A stretch of DNA of 64,000 bases from Actinomucor elegans (taxonomy: Eukaryota; Mucoromycota; Mucoromycetes; Mucorales; Mucoraceae), in assembly GCA_026027325.1 (NCBI GenBank), contig JAMSLZ010000005.1, forward strand, positions 558,001-622,000, in the 5' to 3' direction. The notes under the pieces were generated by a model. The model was not told where the DNA came from, searched no databases, and saw only the letters and a program-made list of their open reading frames with translations. Each line of letters begins with the position of its first letter. Position 1 is the stretch's first letter. A program made the translations under genes and the position numbers. Shown here in pieces: positions 1 to 10,964 of this stretch.

Positions 1-880
1 GGTCAGTGAATGTAGCATGGATGTCTACCTATTTTTCCTTACCGTGGGTTTTTTTAGATCAAGTACATTAACATCCAAAAAGCCCGCGTTATCAACTATA
101 TTAAAGTTTGAATCAATAGTAGTATTTACATGAACAACTGTGTTTAAGGCATTGTAAGTATGATTTTTAGGGTTCCTATAATCAGGCTGTCAGACACGTG
201 TTTCTTTGGTTAATAATGCTTACAATGTGGCGCCACCATAAAAATAAACTATCCTCGATTGAGAATGATATACACAGGTTGTATCGAATCTACAGTATAC
301 TCGTAGTTAGCATATCCAACTCTACAAGTTCCTTGAACACAAACATTTGCTTCGTCTCGTTTAATGTCGCGTAATAATTTGGTAATGTTTTCCAAGAGTT
401 CGCGGTTGCATTATATGCAATTGTTTGGTTGATTAGTGTCCCACCTCCATTAAACGTATATCCACCATAAATCAACAATGAATTGCCTCCATAAGTCACT
501 GAGCAAGCTCTTGTTCTTGGTTCAACAATATAATCCGTTGGATTAGTAGGTTTTACTTCGGTCCATTGCTCTGATGCTTCTTTGAGACTTGTAAAAGTTC
601 CATCCGATTTAGTAAGTTTTCCTAGATCAAGAGAGTAAACCTTATCGCTTAATCTGCTATCGATAAGCTCTGTTCTGTGCTGTACCTCAAGACCCCCACC
701 GCCCCCAAAGCATATGATTTTTTTATCGATATATCCACAATCTATTGGTAAGCAGTTATTTAATGTGTGCTTCATTTTTCTGTCATCTCATCTCGTCTCA
801 CTTGTACGGCTTCGTCCTTGCCCAAAAGCGAACTGTAGAAGAAGCGCGTAAATCCATAGAAAGACATAAATGGATCGCAT
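1..880 (-). CDS. Secreted kelch beta-propeller membrane protein, copy 1 (3' part outside window)
   Basis: I read exons 880-802, 741-345, 289-224 and 175-43; the last donor (GTAAGG) opens an intron that leaves the window. All joins keep frame, and exon 3 and 4 lengths (66 and 133 nt) equal those of copy 2. Exon 1 encodes a signal peptide (MRSIYVFLWIYALLLQF) and splices straight to a CGYIDKKIICFGGG kelch blade. Further blades carry LLIYGGYTF and YFYGGAT. An ATG at 775 lies inside intron 1 and is not the start. The family consists of extracellular propellers followed by one membrane helix. The ligand and function are unknown. Nothing visible is broken, but the C-terminal half lies outside the window. 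Confidence 0.8.
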
Positions 881-2337
881 ATATAAGGCAAAGTTGTATG
901 AGTACTAATAAAAAAGAGAAAGAGCAAAACATAGAAATAGGGTGTTCTATTTATGTTACTATGGTTCAGGAAGACAATCATATTCTGTACTTCCAAGAAG
1001 CACAATGTTTTATTCCAAGATTTGAAAAGACAGTTAAAGTGATCGCTATTCATCCAAGTATGTCTTCTACTTTATTGTCATAATGCAATAATATTATAGC
1101 AGTAAAAAGAGCTAGCCTATTAGCCAACAGCACTCTTTATTGTAGGTCCTAGTATCCTCTGATAAAAAAAAATGTTTACTGGTACATGCATGCATGTGCG
1201 ACGCTTTACTTCTTAATCTGAACTACTGTGGAACGATACCCCAGAAAAGGTTCTTGACATCTTAAAAATTACAATTGATATGAACAGCAAAATAATCAGG
1301 GCTTGTGGTTCGACCGTCTTTCCATTGAATAATCATTAACGCTGTAGAAGGTTATTTTAATAAAGAAATATAGAGCAAGCAATTTATCTGATGTTTCTTT
1401 CGTGCTAGTATTGTACTACAGGTCCCATTTTTACTATGACTGAGATCAAAGCCTTTCACCAAGTCTTTAACTATTTCTAGATCAAATATCACATCAGTCG
1501 AGAAAATGCCATCGTTTGTTCACAAAGATATTTGTTCAAGTAGCTATCTTTAAAGAAACTTCAGTGTCTTCTGATATCATATTCGGCTTAGGGGAACTCC
1601 TCCATCACTAGGTCCACCTGTCACAAAAATTCAATTGATACAGTCTTACCTTAAGGTATTTATAAATAATGATTAAATATCTGTAATCATCCTCAAGGCA
1701 GCTAGCCTTTTTATTGAAGTTATGAAAGACTACTTCTGTTGTTCCAAGATTATTTATATATGCTGGTAGTATCAGTAAGTACATTATTTTCTTCCATATC
1801 CTTGAGGTAAGGCTGTGCTAATTGAGCTTTCTATAGCAGATGAACCTAGCGATGGAGAAGTTCTCCTAAGCCGGATATGACAACAAAAAACACTCGATTT
1901 TCTTTAAAACAATAAATTAATATTGATTGAATAATCTTAGTAGTACGCAATGCGGTTCACAAACAGGCTTCTCTACCAAGTACGACAAAAAAAAAGTAAG
2001 TAATGGAAAGGGGTTCGCATCTTTTCCATCAACAGGCTGATACATGGAGTAATTGTGATTATACTTATGCGTCAAGTTACTTTTGAACAACTTGTTTTTT
2101 TTTTGATACAAGGATTGGTAATGTATGTGCAAATGAAGTTCATGTCAAGGCAATTACTGAATAAGCAGCCATAGTAAGTTTCTATCTTTTTCACTATATT
2201 ACTTATGCTTCTACAGCTAGACTCTTATTGGGAGTATATCTTCGATATGAACTCTATACTGTAGTCTTTAGTAAAAGAGCTATTATTTTATAAATATATC
2301 GAGTGATTTGTCTTGCAACATATGTGTATATGTTTTA
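881..2337. other. Intergenic: promoter of kelch copy 1 and 3' flank of kelch copy 2
   Basis: Bases 881-1080 are nearly identical to 4557-4756 upstream of copy 2. The similarity continues, more diverged, to about 1520 (compare 5070-5160). Bases 1560-2337, read on the minus strand, align with the 3' flank of copy 3 (24759-25500). The region therefore belongs to the duplicated unit. The short ORFs here are not supported as genes. Confidence 0.7.
1578..1879. repeat. Foldback (hairpin) element, MITE-like
   Basis: The left arm starts CATATTCGGCTTAGGGGAAC at 1578. The right arm, read on the opposite strand from 1879, starts CATATCCGGCTTAGGAGAAC. The two arms align imperfectly over about 75 nt, each ending in a CTTACCT(T/C)AAGG block, around a loop of roughly 140 nt. 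No transposase or clear target-site duplication is visible. Part of the right arm is also recognisable in the 3' flank of kelch copy 3 near 25230. Confidence 0.6.
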
Positions 2338-4556
2338 TTATATTTCTTTGCCAACATCTGGCTTTGTTAAAATCTCACCATTGAGTGATGAAGATGTAGT
2401 AGTTGTGTACTGATTGCCAAGCGTATGTTTAGATGCATTACTATTTGAATCTAATAGCAACGAAGATAGCTTCACGTCTGGTGTTTGTGGAGAAGGAGGA
2501 ATCCTTTCGTAGCTGTTGGGTGAATACGTTCTAACAGATGGTCTCTCAAAAGTAGGCGAAAGATGATATTGGATACCATTACCATTGTCGAATTGATCGT
2601 CGATTTTATCCCAATCAACATGCATTTCCTCTTGTACCTCGCTTTTTCGATCTTGATCACCATGTTTAGTTTCCTTTGCTATGACAAGCTCTTCTGCTGT
2701 AACTGCCTTTTGCTTTTTTAAACGGAAAAATAATAGGCTACCAATAATCCCCAAAACCTAATGTTCAGATACAAAATTAGCATATCAAATTCAATAGCAA
2801 TAATACTCGCTTACTGTCACTACGCAACCGACAGATATACCAATGATAGCACCTGTAGATAATGATTTTTCGTTATTGCCTTTGCCAAAGGTCTCTTTAT
2901 CAGTAGGAGAATCATCATTTACACCAGTATTCTTATCGTAAGGATAGGTTTTTTCAATTGTTATATTCGATACTGATGCTACATCCAATATCAACATGTC
3001 ATCCAAAGCAACAGAATCAGTTGTTACTCCAAATAGGATGAAAAGGCTTGTATTAACCAAAACAGCTACATGCATGTAAAGTAAGAATCGACTTTCAATA
3101 CTTATCATATAGGAATTTTACCTGAATGAGCAGACCTGTTTGGATTCATTTCTTCTACTGGTGCTAATTCGCGGAAAGTCCAACTGTTATTGTCAAGATT
3201 CAAAGTGTAACATATATCAGTAACTTTTACAATATAGGTTATTAGAGGCTTTCTTTTGTAAATCTACAATTCAACAAGTTTACCTTGCTCGGCATTGGCT
3301 CCAGAACCACCTCCAAAGAGTAATATATCATCAGAATTGGGTACTAAAGATAGCTAAAGTCAAAATGTATGTATATACCTAAAGGAGGAATACTCACATA
3401 GAGTCGCAGTAGGGAATATTCGATTAGAAGGGACCTTCTGCCCTCCAAGCGTAATGTTTTCCCAGTGTCCACTTAACGTATCAAAAGTTGAAGCATAGTT
3501 ATATGATTTTAGTAGACCTTTTTTATAGTTATCACTAGCTGTCATAAAATAACCGCCTAAATAGTAAATTAAATTACTCTTTGGATGGAAAGTTGCAGTT
3601 TGCCCTTTGTAGGAATCGAATGTCAGTGTATTTCGTTGAGGCGATTGTATTGTCCAAAGCTAAGTTGGTGAGATTAGTCAATGATTGCTGCATAAATGTT
3701 TGTATATTATTTATTACTGCGTTTTTCTTTGGATCAAATTTGTTAATAGCCATAAAACCCGCCATATCGACAGTATTGGAATTTGAATCCAAAACGGTAG
3801 TTACATGCGCAACATGGGTCAAGGCGTCGTACACGTTGTTGGTAGGGTTTCTATAACCAAACTGTCAAATACTGTGTTCCTTTTGATTTATAAAAGCATA
3901 CATTGTAACACCACCATAAAAAAGAATTGCCCTAAGTATGGGGTGGTAAATGCAAGTTGTATCGTATCTAGAGCACATTCGCAGTAAGTATTTCCAATTA
4001 TACAAGTTCCTTGAATACAAACATTTGTTTTGCTTCGCTCGTCGTCGCAAAATAGTTTGGTAGTATCCTCCAAGAGTTTGTGTTAGCATTGAATGCAATT
4101 GTTTGATTGCTTAAGGAGCCGTCTCCATATGAATATCCACCATAGATCAACAGCGTATTATCTCCATAAGTTACTGAACAAGCTCTTGTTCTTGGTTCAA
4201 CAATATAATTTGTTGGATTAGTAGAATTTACTTCGGTCCATTGCTGTGATGCTTCTTTGAGACTTGTAAAAGTCCCATCCGATTTAGTGAGGTTCTTTAG
4301 ATCGAGAGAGTAAATTTTATCACTTAAAGTGTTGTCGGTAACCTGTATGTGCTGGTTCTCAAGACCCCTACCGCCTCCAAAGCATATTATTTTTTTATCA
4401 ATATATCCACAATCTATTGGTAAGAAGTTATTTAATGTGTGCTTCAGTTTTCCGATTTTCTTTTTTTATCTCACTTGTATGACTTCGACCTTGAAATCCG
4501 TGAGCGAACTGTAGAAGAAGCGCGTAAATCCATAGAAAGACATAAATGGATCGCAT
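2338..4556 (-). CDS. Secreted kelch beta-propeller membrane protein, copy 2 (complete)
   Basis: Nine exons keep frame throughout: 4556-4475, 4413-4023, 3967-3902, 3850-3718, 3659-3398, 3343-3284, 3223-3122, 3065-2815 and 2757-2338, giving 588 residues. Order: signal peptide (MRSIYVFLWIYALLLQFAHG); kelch blades with ICFGGG, LIYGGYS, LFYGGVT, IYYLGGYF, LLFGGGSG and FILFGVT; one helix (GAIIGISVGCVV...GIIGSLLFF, about residues 435-458); then a cytoplasmic tail of about 130 residues with acidic and Ser/Thr stretches. The predicted topology is type I at the cell surface. It lies in tandem with copy 1, start-to-start about 3.7 kb. The function is unknown; adhesion or sensing would be a guess. Confidence 0.85.
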
Positions 4557-5222
4557 ATATAAGGCAAAGTTGTATGAGTACTAATAAAGAGAGAAAGAGC
4601 AAAGTATAGCAATAAGATGTTCTATTTATGTTACTATGGTTCAGGAAGACAATCATATTCTGTACTTCCAAGAAGCACAATGTTTTATTCCAAGATTTGA
4701 AAAGATGGCTAAAGTGATCACTATTCATCCAAGTATGTCTCTTGTTTTATCTTTCTAGTGTAAGTATATTATAGGAATGAAAAAAGCTAGGTTATTAACT
4801 AAATATGTTTTCATTATAGGCGTTACTATTTAATCAAAAGAAACGTTTACTGATGAGTGTGTAACACTTTGCTTCATTATTCAAACTACCGTGGAACGTC
4901 AGCCCAGGAGAGGACCTTGACATATTAAAAACCATAATTGGTATGTACGGCAAATTGATCAGGACTCGTGGTTTAGTGGCCTTGACAGTTGTCAATTGCT
5001 ATCGCTATAGAATGCTATCATTAAAAAAGGATACAGAGAAAGTAATACATCCCATACTACTTTTGCGTTAGAATCACACTACAATCTCTATCTCTGCTGC
5101 GACCGAGGTTAAAGACTTTTACCAAGCCCTTAACTACTTCTAGACCAAATATCATACCAGATTAGAGAATGCTAACTGTTCAGTCATAGTGACTTTTGTT
5201 AAGCGCTTGTCTCTAGCAGTAA
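4557..5222. promoter_or_regulatory. Upstream region of kelch copy 2, conserved with copies 1 and 3
   Basis: About 200 nt next to the start (4557-4756) nearly matches 881-1080 and, more distantly, 22380-22571 upstream of copy 3 on the other strand. More distal similarity to copy 1 continues to about 5160. I infer that the 5' flank was duplicated with the gene. No specific binding site can be defined. A minus-strand ORF with start at 4728 lies in this conserved block but is upstream sequence, not a separate gene. Confidence 0.5.
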
Positions 5223-5640
5223 TTATTTAAAGGATAGCATTAGCATATTGAACAGCCTGATAGTCCTTACACCAAATATCATTTGATAAATACAGAGTTG
5301 AAGATCGTTTACAATCATTAAAGAGCACCCTTTCAACCCCATCAAAGATCCATAATAGATATTGTTTGAAGAATACCAAGGAAACGCCAGTAGATCTCGA
5401 GGCTTGTCCAATAGCAAAGGATTTAGTAGTTGATTGGCAAGCAATAAACCGAACAAATCGATGGCTACCCTCTGCAAACCTTCCATACGGATATCAGACT
5501 TGGGCATCGTAAGCCCGTTAGGTTGCAGGGCACTTTCCGAGAATCCTTCTCTACCAATTGAGATGACCCACCACCAAAAATTGATGCCACAGTGACTAGC
5601 TGTAGCTCAATTAAACTCACAGCCTTTCTAAGTTGTCATA
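5223..5640 (-). pseudogene. Unidentified coding-like relic
   Basis: The minus strand is open from about 5640 to 5223, including 94 codons after an ATG at 5507. The reading stays protein-like upstream of that ATG (INFWWWVISIGREGFSESAL), which suggests a truncated or decayed gene rather than a short ORF. Later residues include EGLQRVAIDLFGLLLANQLL. I do not recognise the family. It sits between the kelch array and other relics, so an origin from a transposable element is plausible but not shown. Confidence 0.3.
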
Positions 5641-5689
5641 AGTGATTTATCACTTGTTCTCACCTAGAGATGTAAAGAAAAAAGGATTG

Positions 5690-6235
5690 GTCAGTTCTAT
5701 GATCAAAAACTTTTATTACAAGCACTAATTCGGCTTCCCAAATATCTGATAATAGCGCTCATTTTCGGTCAACTCATCCTTTTTCGAAGCTTATTGCCAC
5801 TCTACTTCAGCCATGGTATAATCTATTATATTATGCTACAATTCCTGAATATCTTTGGCTGCATTTTGTTCATTCAAGGTTGCTAGATTAGCAGTTTCAT
5901 TTTCTGCAAATGCCTTTTTTTAACAGAATCCACTACCACTGCATATGCTGCTTGTTGGACTTGATACGTGACATGAGGAAACTATGTAATGATGGGCCGA
6001 GTCTATTTATAATTGCAACATTTTAAAAGTGTTCCACGCTTTGGATAGCCTGCTTGATAGTAAGCTGCTTGTTAGTTGTGGCAAATTCAGGTGTATTGTT
6101 CTACTAGAGATGTACGTCGTGTTCATTATCTGAGTCGTTGGTCCAAGGAATTATGAATTGAAGCGGTTCATAAAGAAGTTCATCGGTTTTCACAGGAGCC
6201 AAAATATGTGCCTTTTACAATTTATCTGTCAGTAA
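5690..6235 (-). pseudogene. Decayed coding relic with several in-frame stops
   Basis: Read on the minus strand, protein-like segments succeed each other, interrupted by stops and frame changes: a hydrophobic-acidic piece with LLYEPLQFIIPWTNDSDNEH near 6130-6190, then a middle piece, then KAFAENETANLATLNEQNAA and ASKKDELTENERYYQIFGKPN ending near 5735. The run is consistent with one ancestral gene of at least 180 codons that has lost its frame. The family is not recognised; a transposon-encoded protein is one possibility. Confidence 0.35.
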
Positions 6236-6930
6236 GTGTTATATGTTAACCATATTTCAACTAATTAATTATTTTCGTAGACGCAATGCTTCATTTTGTA
6301 CTTGCCTACTTGTCATCAGATGTGACATTAAACTGAGACTGGCAGAGATATATCGATTATTAGATTTAGTTCATATGAATACATATATTATGCTGCGAAT
6401 TACTAGAATATGATAGAACTATTGTACTTCAGTAAAATATCAGTTCTACTAGATAAAATAACCCGTTATTAACATACATCATCGGTTGCGACGTTAAACC
6501 AGAATTAGTCGAGGAATGTGGAGAGCGAAAAACGATCCAAATTTCAGAAAAACCGCCAAGGTATATACCTTTGGGCTCAAATACAGTTTTTGCATCTTTT
6601 ATAGAGCACATAAATGGCGTCTTTGAGCCGTAATATAGGATGAGCATATGTAGGATCATTCGGATGTATTCTATTGCTCATAATATATTCAAATTATGGA
6701 TGCATTCGAAAAAGCCACTTTCTATCAGAATAGGTTCTATAAATTTAAAGAAGTATAATATGTTCTTTACGTTATTTAATGAAGAACTTAATTCCGAATA
6801 TATTTTGTTATCTGAATACAATTATTGTCCTGAAGGACATGGAGCAATTTTATTTATAGATTTTTTTTGTAGGGGTGCAAGCTGCGTTTATTTTAAATCC
6901 TTATAACGCCGAAAATATTTTTGAAGAGGA
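6236..6930. other. Intergenic sequence with dispersed repeat copies
   Basis: No convincing gene. Two degenerate repeat copies (6312-6370 and 6485-6525) share an AGATGTGACATTAAAC or GCGACGTTAAACC core with other sites in the window. Overlapping ORFs on both strands (6429-6659 minus, 6640-6906 plus) have no recognisable domain. Confidence 0.4.
6312..6370 (+). repeat. Dispersed repeat, AGATGTGACATTAAAC type
   Basis: The core CAGATGTGACATTAAACTGA is followed by an AGAGATAT and ATTATTAGATTTAG pattern. The same order of motifs is seen at 20458-20520 (+) and 40491-40528 (-). Looser relatives occur at 6485, 51437, 57840 and 58692. Confidence 0.5.
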
Positions 6931-8149
6931 AAAAATACTTGTATAGATCAAAGAGAAGAAGATTTGAGGAGTTAGTGAGCTAATCCAAGCCAGACAGAAG
7001 CTCGGAATCAAGACGAGTTAGAGGTCTAGGGATACAAGCAGTTGCATTCATCGAGAAAAAAGAAACAATATAGAAGGCGAAATGCCAATAAGCTTACCAA
7101 ATGCTCAAGAGAGTGTGAGCAAAGATTTGATGTATATCAATTAAAGGTAAGAAAAGGCTAGCATCTCAAGTCAAAGAGGAAAACAGCGAGCGTTACTATA
7201 AGAGGGATAGAGAGAGAGAGAGGAAGATTGAACAGGCTAGCTGTGGATGTAGGTGAGGAAGTTTGATTATCAGACTACCGGTTTGGAAGAACATAAGAGG
7301 AAATGGTAATTATCTTCTATGGCAGAAAGAGTACACGTTGAGCAAAGAAGAGAAGGGTGGTCAACATGGATTAGCAGAAAATCCAAAAAATCCCATAATT
7401 ATGGAGATATACTTTTATATGGCTTATTGACGACATGAAAACACCCTGAAGATATGGTTTGCGAAGTAACTATACATTAAGGATCTTAAACTATGCACTA
7501 GTGTTTTGTAAGTATTTATATTTATAAAAAAAACCTGATTTATCATTGTAAAATAAGGTGGTGTATACATCAAAGCCTTTACGAAAGAAGGTTCAATGCT
7601 TATAAAAGGAATGTAACACGATATTTGCGCCATTCGATAAGCAAATGGGCCTTGTATAGATACTATTAAGCCGCTTTATCCATATCAATAGTTTCTTTCT
7701 ATTCAAACTCGGGTAAAAGGAGTAGAGACGCAGTAGGCTATCTGATCCAACTTTAAATACGCCAAGTCTTGGTAGCTGCAACGTAAGTCTATTCAGTTGT
7801 TATTGTAGGAACAATAAAAGTTCAGTGAATTATAAACAAATGACCTGCAGTGCTTCATTGTGCAGGGCATGAACAAACATCTGGTAGTCCAAATAAAAAG
7901 GCAAAGCCTAAAACACTGCTCCAACCTCATGATTGATATTTGCGAGCATTGATATTAGTAGTGATATGCATATTTCAGTAAAGTCTTTTTCCGATTCATC
8001 AGTAGCAATACTGCTAGATAGAGAATAGAAAATGGTTGTTTTTGAATGTAGATATATTCCAGGGTTTATTATTAGTATTATTATTAAATTATTGCTATTA
8101 TCGTTATTATATTATATAAGACTGGTAATTCAGGCACCTATCAGTAGGA
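6930..8149. other. Intergenic, purine-rich stretch and possible plus-strand relic
   Basis: Bases 6930-7380 are purine-rich on the plus strand and include a GAGA tract (about 7206-7223). Broken protein-like segments appear in alternating plus frames up to about 7780, but no reading is long enough to identify. Bases 7800-8149 contain only AT-rich sequence and the 3' flank of the EF-hand gene. Confidence 0.3.
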
Positions 8150-9207
8150 TTACTGTTTCATAGTAGATGTTATACTTGATATGGTAGGAGATATTTGGTT
8201 CCTGTTAGAAGTGGAAGTATTATCACCTACTTCCATAGAGTTTAGTGCAGCATCCAAACTAGTCATACTTGTAGGACGGCTCAACGATGGCTTTCTCTCT
8301 GTTGGACTTGAAGGAACACTTGTAACTAGTCTTTGCTGCTGATGACTGTACTCGAGCAATTCGGCTTGCGAAAGTCGAACAGAGAGTCTAGAAGACGATG
8401 AAGGCGATCTATTCCCATTGGTTGATATATGAGACCGAACTGATGCAGTACGCGAAGGGGGTCTGGGACATCGAGAAAGATTATGCTCAGCCAAAAACTG
8501 CTCTAAAAAGTCAACGATTAAAGGCTCTTTCATCACAGATAGCTTGTATTCTTCAAAAGACTAGTAGATCATATTAATACAAGCAATATAGAAATGCTTT
8601 ATGCTTACCAAACGACCATCGTTATCCACATCAAAATCCTTAAACATGTGTTCAATCATCTCTTTAATTTCAGTCGTTCTATCGTCGTTTGAAAATGTAC
8701 CTGACTATTAAGCGAGTTAGCATTCGATCTTTGGGCACGTATTGACTTTGTTGCTTACCAGTTTCAGCATGACTCTTTCAAGCTCTTCTTTTGTTAGATA
8801 GCCATCATGGTTAACATCATACAACTTGAACGATACTAATAGTAATAGTAGAATGCATTAATATTCATTGTAGCATATTCCCACACAGATAATTTACATG
8901 ATAACTTCTCTTCTGGACTCCCTTTCATGAATATACTAAGGCCATCAACAAACTCTGTGAAATCAATAGCGTTATTGTTATCTCCATCAAAAGCTGAGTA
9001 GAGCTGCTCTAAGAAAGCATCATCGTTGGAAGAAACTGAGGGCACATATTTCTTGACAGTCTACATTATGCAAAAAAGAAAGTGAGCTATATCTTCTATC
9101 TTGTGTTCGTATCGACTTTACCTCTTTAAATACTTCTGGTGTTATACTAGAACTTTTCGTGGTCGAGTCCATTTTATGTCTGAGATCATGAATCTCTTTT
9201 TTCGTAA
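8150..9207 (-). CDS. EF-hand calcium-binding protein with Ser-rich tail (5' exon unresolved)
   Basis: Five in-frame exons can be read: 9207-9122, 9060-8898, 8835-8759, 8704-8609 and 8560-8150. The first begins mid-codon, so at least one short upstream exon is missing from my model; an ATG at 9161 is an alternative start. Three good EF-hand loops are visible: DGDNNNAIDFTE, DVNHDGYLTKEE and DVDNDGRLSFEE, the last joined across a splice. Spacing resembles the calcineurin B / neuronal calcium sensor superfamily. The C-terminal 110 residues are a low-complexity Ser/Arg/Pro tail, unusual for that family. It probably acts as a calcium-dependent regulator; the partner is unknown. Confidence 0.75.
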
Positions 9208-10287
9208 CTAAGGGTTATCTATGTTAGAAGGCCTTTTTCTAGTATGCAATGTACTTGAGAAATACTTTACAATGAGTCTTCTTTGATAATAAGTTGTTTT
9301 CTCGACGTTCTCTACTTTTAGCTTGTCCCATTTGAATATTGTAAAGTCTTTTGGGTTTGATATAAAAGGTAAAACAAGTAAAAATAGCTTATTGCTACCA
9401 CTGTTCGTTTTAAACAATCGGGTTCCTCACTCCAAAGCTCATTTTCTCGGTGATTTAATTAAGGTTGCACTTTATATTCACTCTTACGGCAAATGACGTC
9501 TGCTCAAAAGCTTCGTCAGGTACTATACTGATCAAGTAAATCGTTATATCCTGTAGCATTTAAGTGGTTGACGGGGCGTGAACCAAACAAATTTCTGGTG
9601 ATACTCATTGTGGGATCAGGGAATTCAAATTGCGTGTCAAACTATACAATTCAAAGAACAACAGACAAAGAGTGCAAATCTATATTTTGAGTGATTAATA
9701 CAAACTATTTGTAGGTTTCAAGAGGGAAAAAAAAGTTATTCTATATGATTTTAATTTCTAATTTGGCTGTTGAACTGAGTGTAATTTCGATTTTCACGCA
9801 TTTTCAACAAGGAATGATGGTACTCATTACTTATGCTTGTATGTCAATGAAATCATTTATCATCAAAGGCCATGAAAACTAGCACGATGCCAACGTATCT
9901 TTATCAATGCCCCTTTTAATTAGTACTGCATGTTGTGAATAAATTATTGCATTTTTTAGGATTATTATTTAACTGAAAGATGTATTCTAGTAATTGATTG
10001 TAAAGAATATAAGCATTTCAATAGATATCTCTACCGATCTTGGCTTAACGTGGCATCTGATCAGTAGTCTGTACACAGAATGAGTCACTGAGCCTATTAG
10101 AGCTATTGCTTCAGTCCAATCAATTAATGTGTTTTGTACATCAGCAATTCACCTGCTAACGATATCCATTTTACATTACCTATACCTAGATTCCTCGATC
10201 ATTCGATCATTCAATTGATCTCGGCCTGAAGCTGCATTTGACTAGTAGGACAGGTTTATAATCAGCTATGACATGTACCAGGAAATC
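9208..10287. other. Intergenic, with probable 5' exon of the EF-hand gene
   Basis: The missing first exon of the EF-hand gene probably lies in 9212-9450; an ATGAGCTTTGGA on the minus strand near 9440 is the best candidate, but its phase does not fit simply. The remainder is AT-rich with GATC-rich stretches at 10185-10230 and no gene that I can support. Confidence 0.4.
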
Positions 10288-10893
10288 TTAAGGTGTATCG
10301 TTTGTAACTCGAAACTTAGGTGTAGATGAACTGGGAAAACATGCTTGCGATATTTTTATTTTATTGGATTCACTAGCTTTGTCTTTTTTTCGTTTCTTTC
10401 TTCTGAAATATAAAACACAAATAATCGAGAAAGAAAGTAGCTTCGACAGTTCAGTAATAGTCGAAATTCTTGTACTCAAGTCCAACCGAGTAATGTCGAA
10501 AGTGTCGATATTCTTCAACGACTGAGCTAAATAAATGCTGCAATAACTATATCGAGTTTATACGCACCAACCCAACAACCAAAATAGTCAGCATAGTTAG
10601 CAAAGATATATATAAAGATGATGGCCTCCAAAAGCTTAGACGAAGATGCTTGGACGGCACCCAACTTCCAAAGGCGTTATGTCAGATGCTATTAACTTGT
10701 CCGGCTGTGTCACCGATGATGGGATATTATATGAACAATAATATCCAAAAAGAACCTATATTCTTTAGGAAGGATTTGCTTGGCAAACTTCTGATCTGAA
10801 GTGTGCACATGTATTAGAGAGTACGAAATTTGGGTCAAGCGTCCTCCTGTACATTGCCTATCTTTCATACTCGTAAAAATCCAAAACTCCGAT
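10288..10893 (-). CDS. Doubtful small membrane protein gene
   Basis: The last exon (from about 10518 or slightly upstream, to stop at 10288) reads LKNIDTFDITRLDLSTRIS, a hydrophobic stretch SKLLSFSIICVLYF, then a basic run RRKKRKKDK and a polar tail. Upstream, a second hydrophobic segment (LLEAIIFIYIFANYADYF) can be joined in phase across an intron at about 10572-10533. The 5' end near 10893 is a guess, and two phases are possible for the middle exon. The pattern of two hydrophobic segments with a basic tail is not enough to name a family. It would be divergent from the R3H gene, only about 70 nt away. Confidence 0.3.
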
Positions 10894-10964
10894 TTTTTTT
10901 TTGTGCTAGGTTTGGCTGTATTGAGTTGATTGCTGCGTTATCTATCCTTCCTTGCTTCAAAATC

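Noticed and set aside
745..1083. 112-codon plus-strand ORF and the minus ORF 1053-772
   Set aside because: They overlap exon 1, intron 1 and the upstream region of kelch copy 1. The conserved splice phases in three paralogues show which reading is coding.
4414..4474. Very short intron (22-33 nt) at the start of the kelch genes
   Set aside because: Such lengths would be too small and would give different frames in the three copies. A 55-61 nt intron ending CAATAG fits all three copies in frame.
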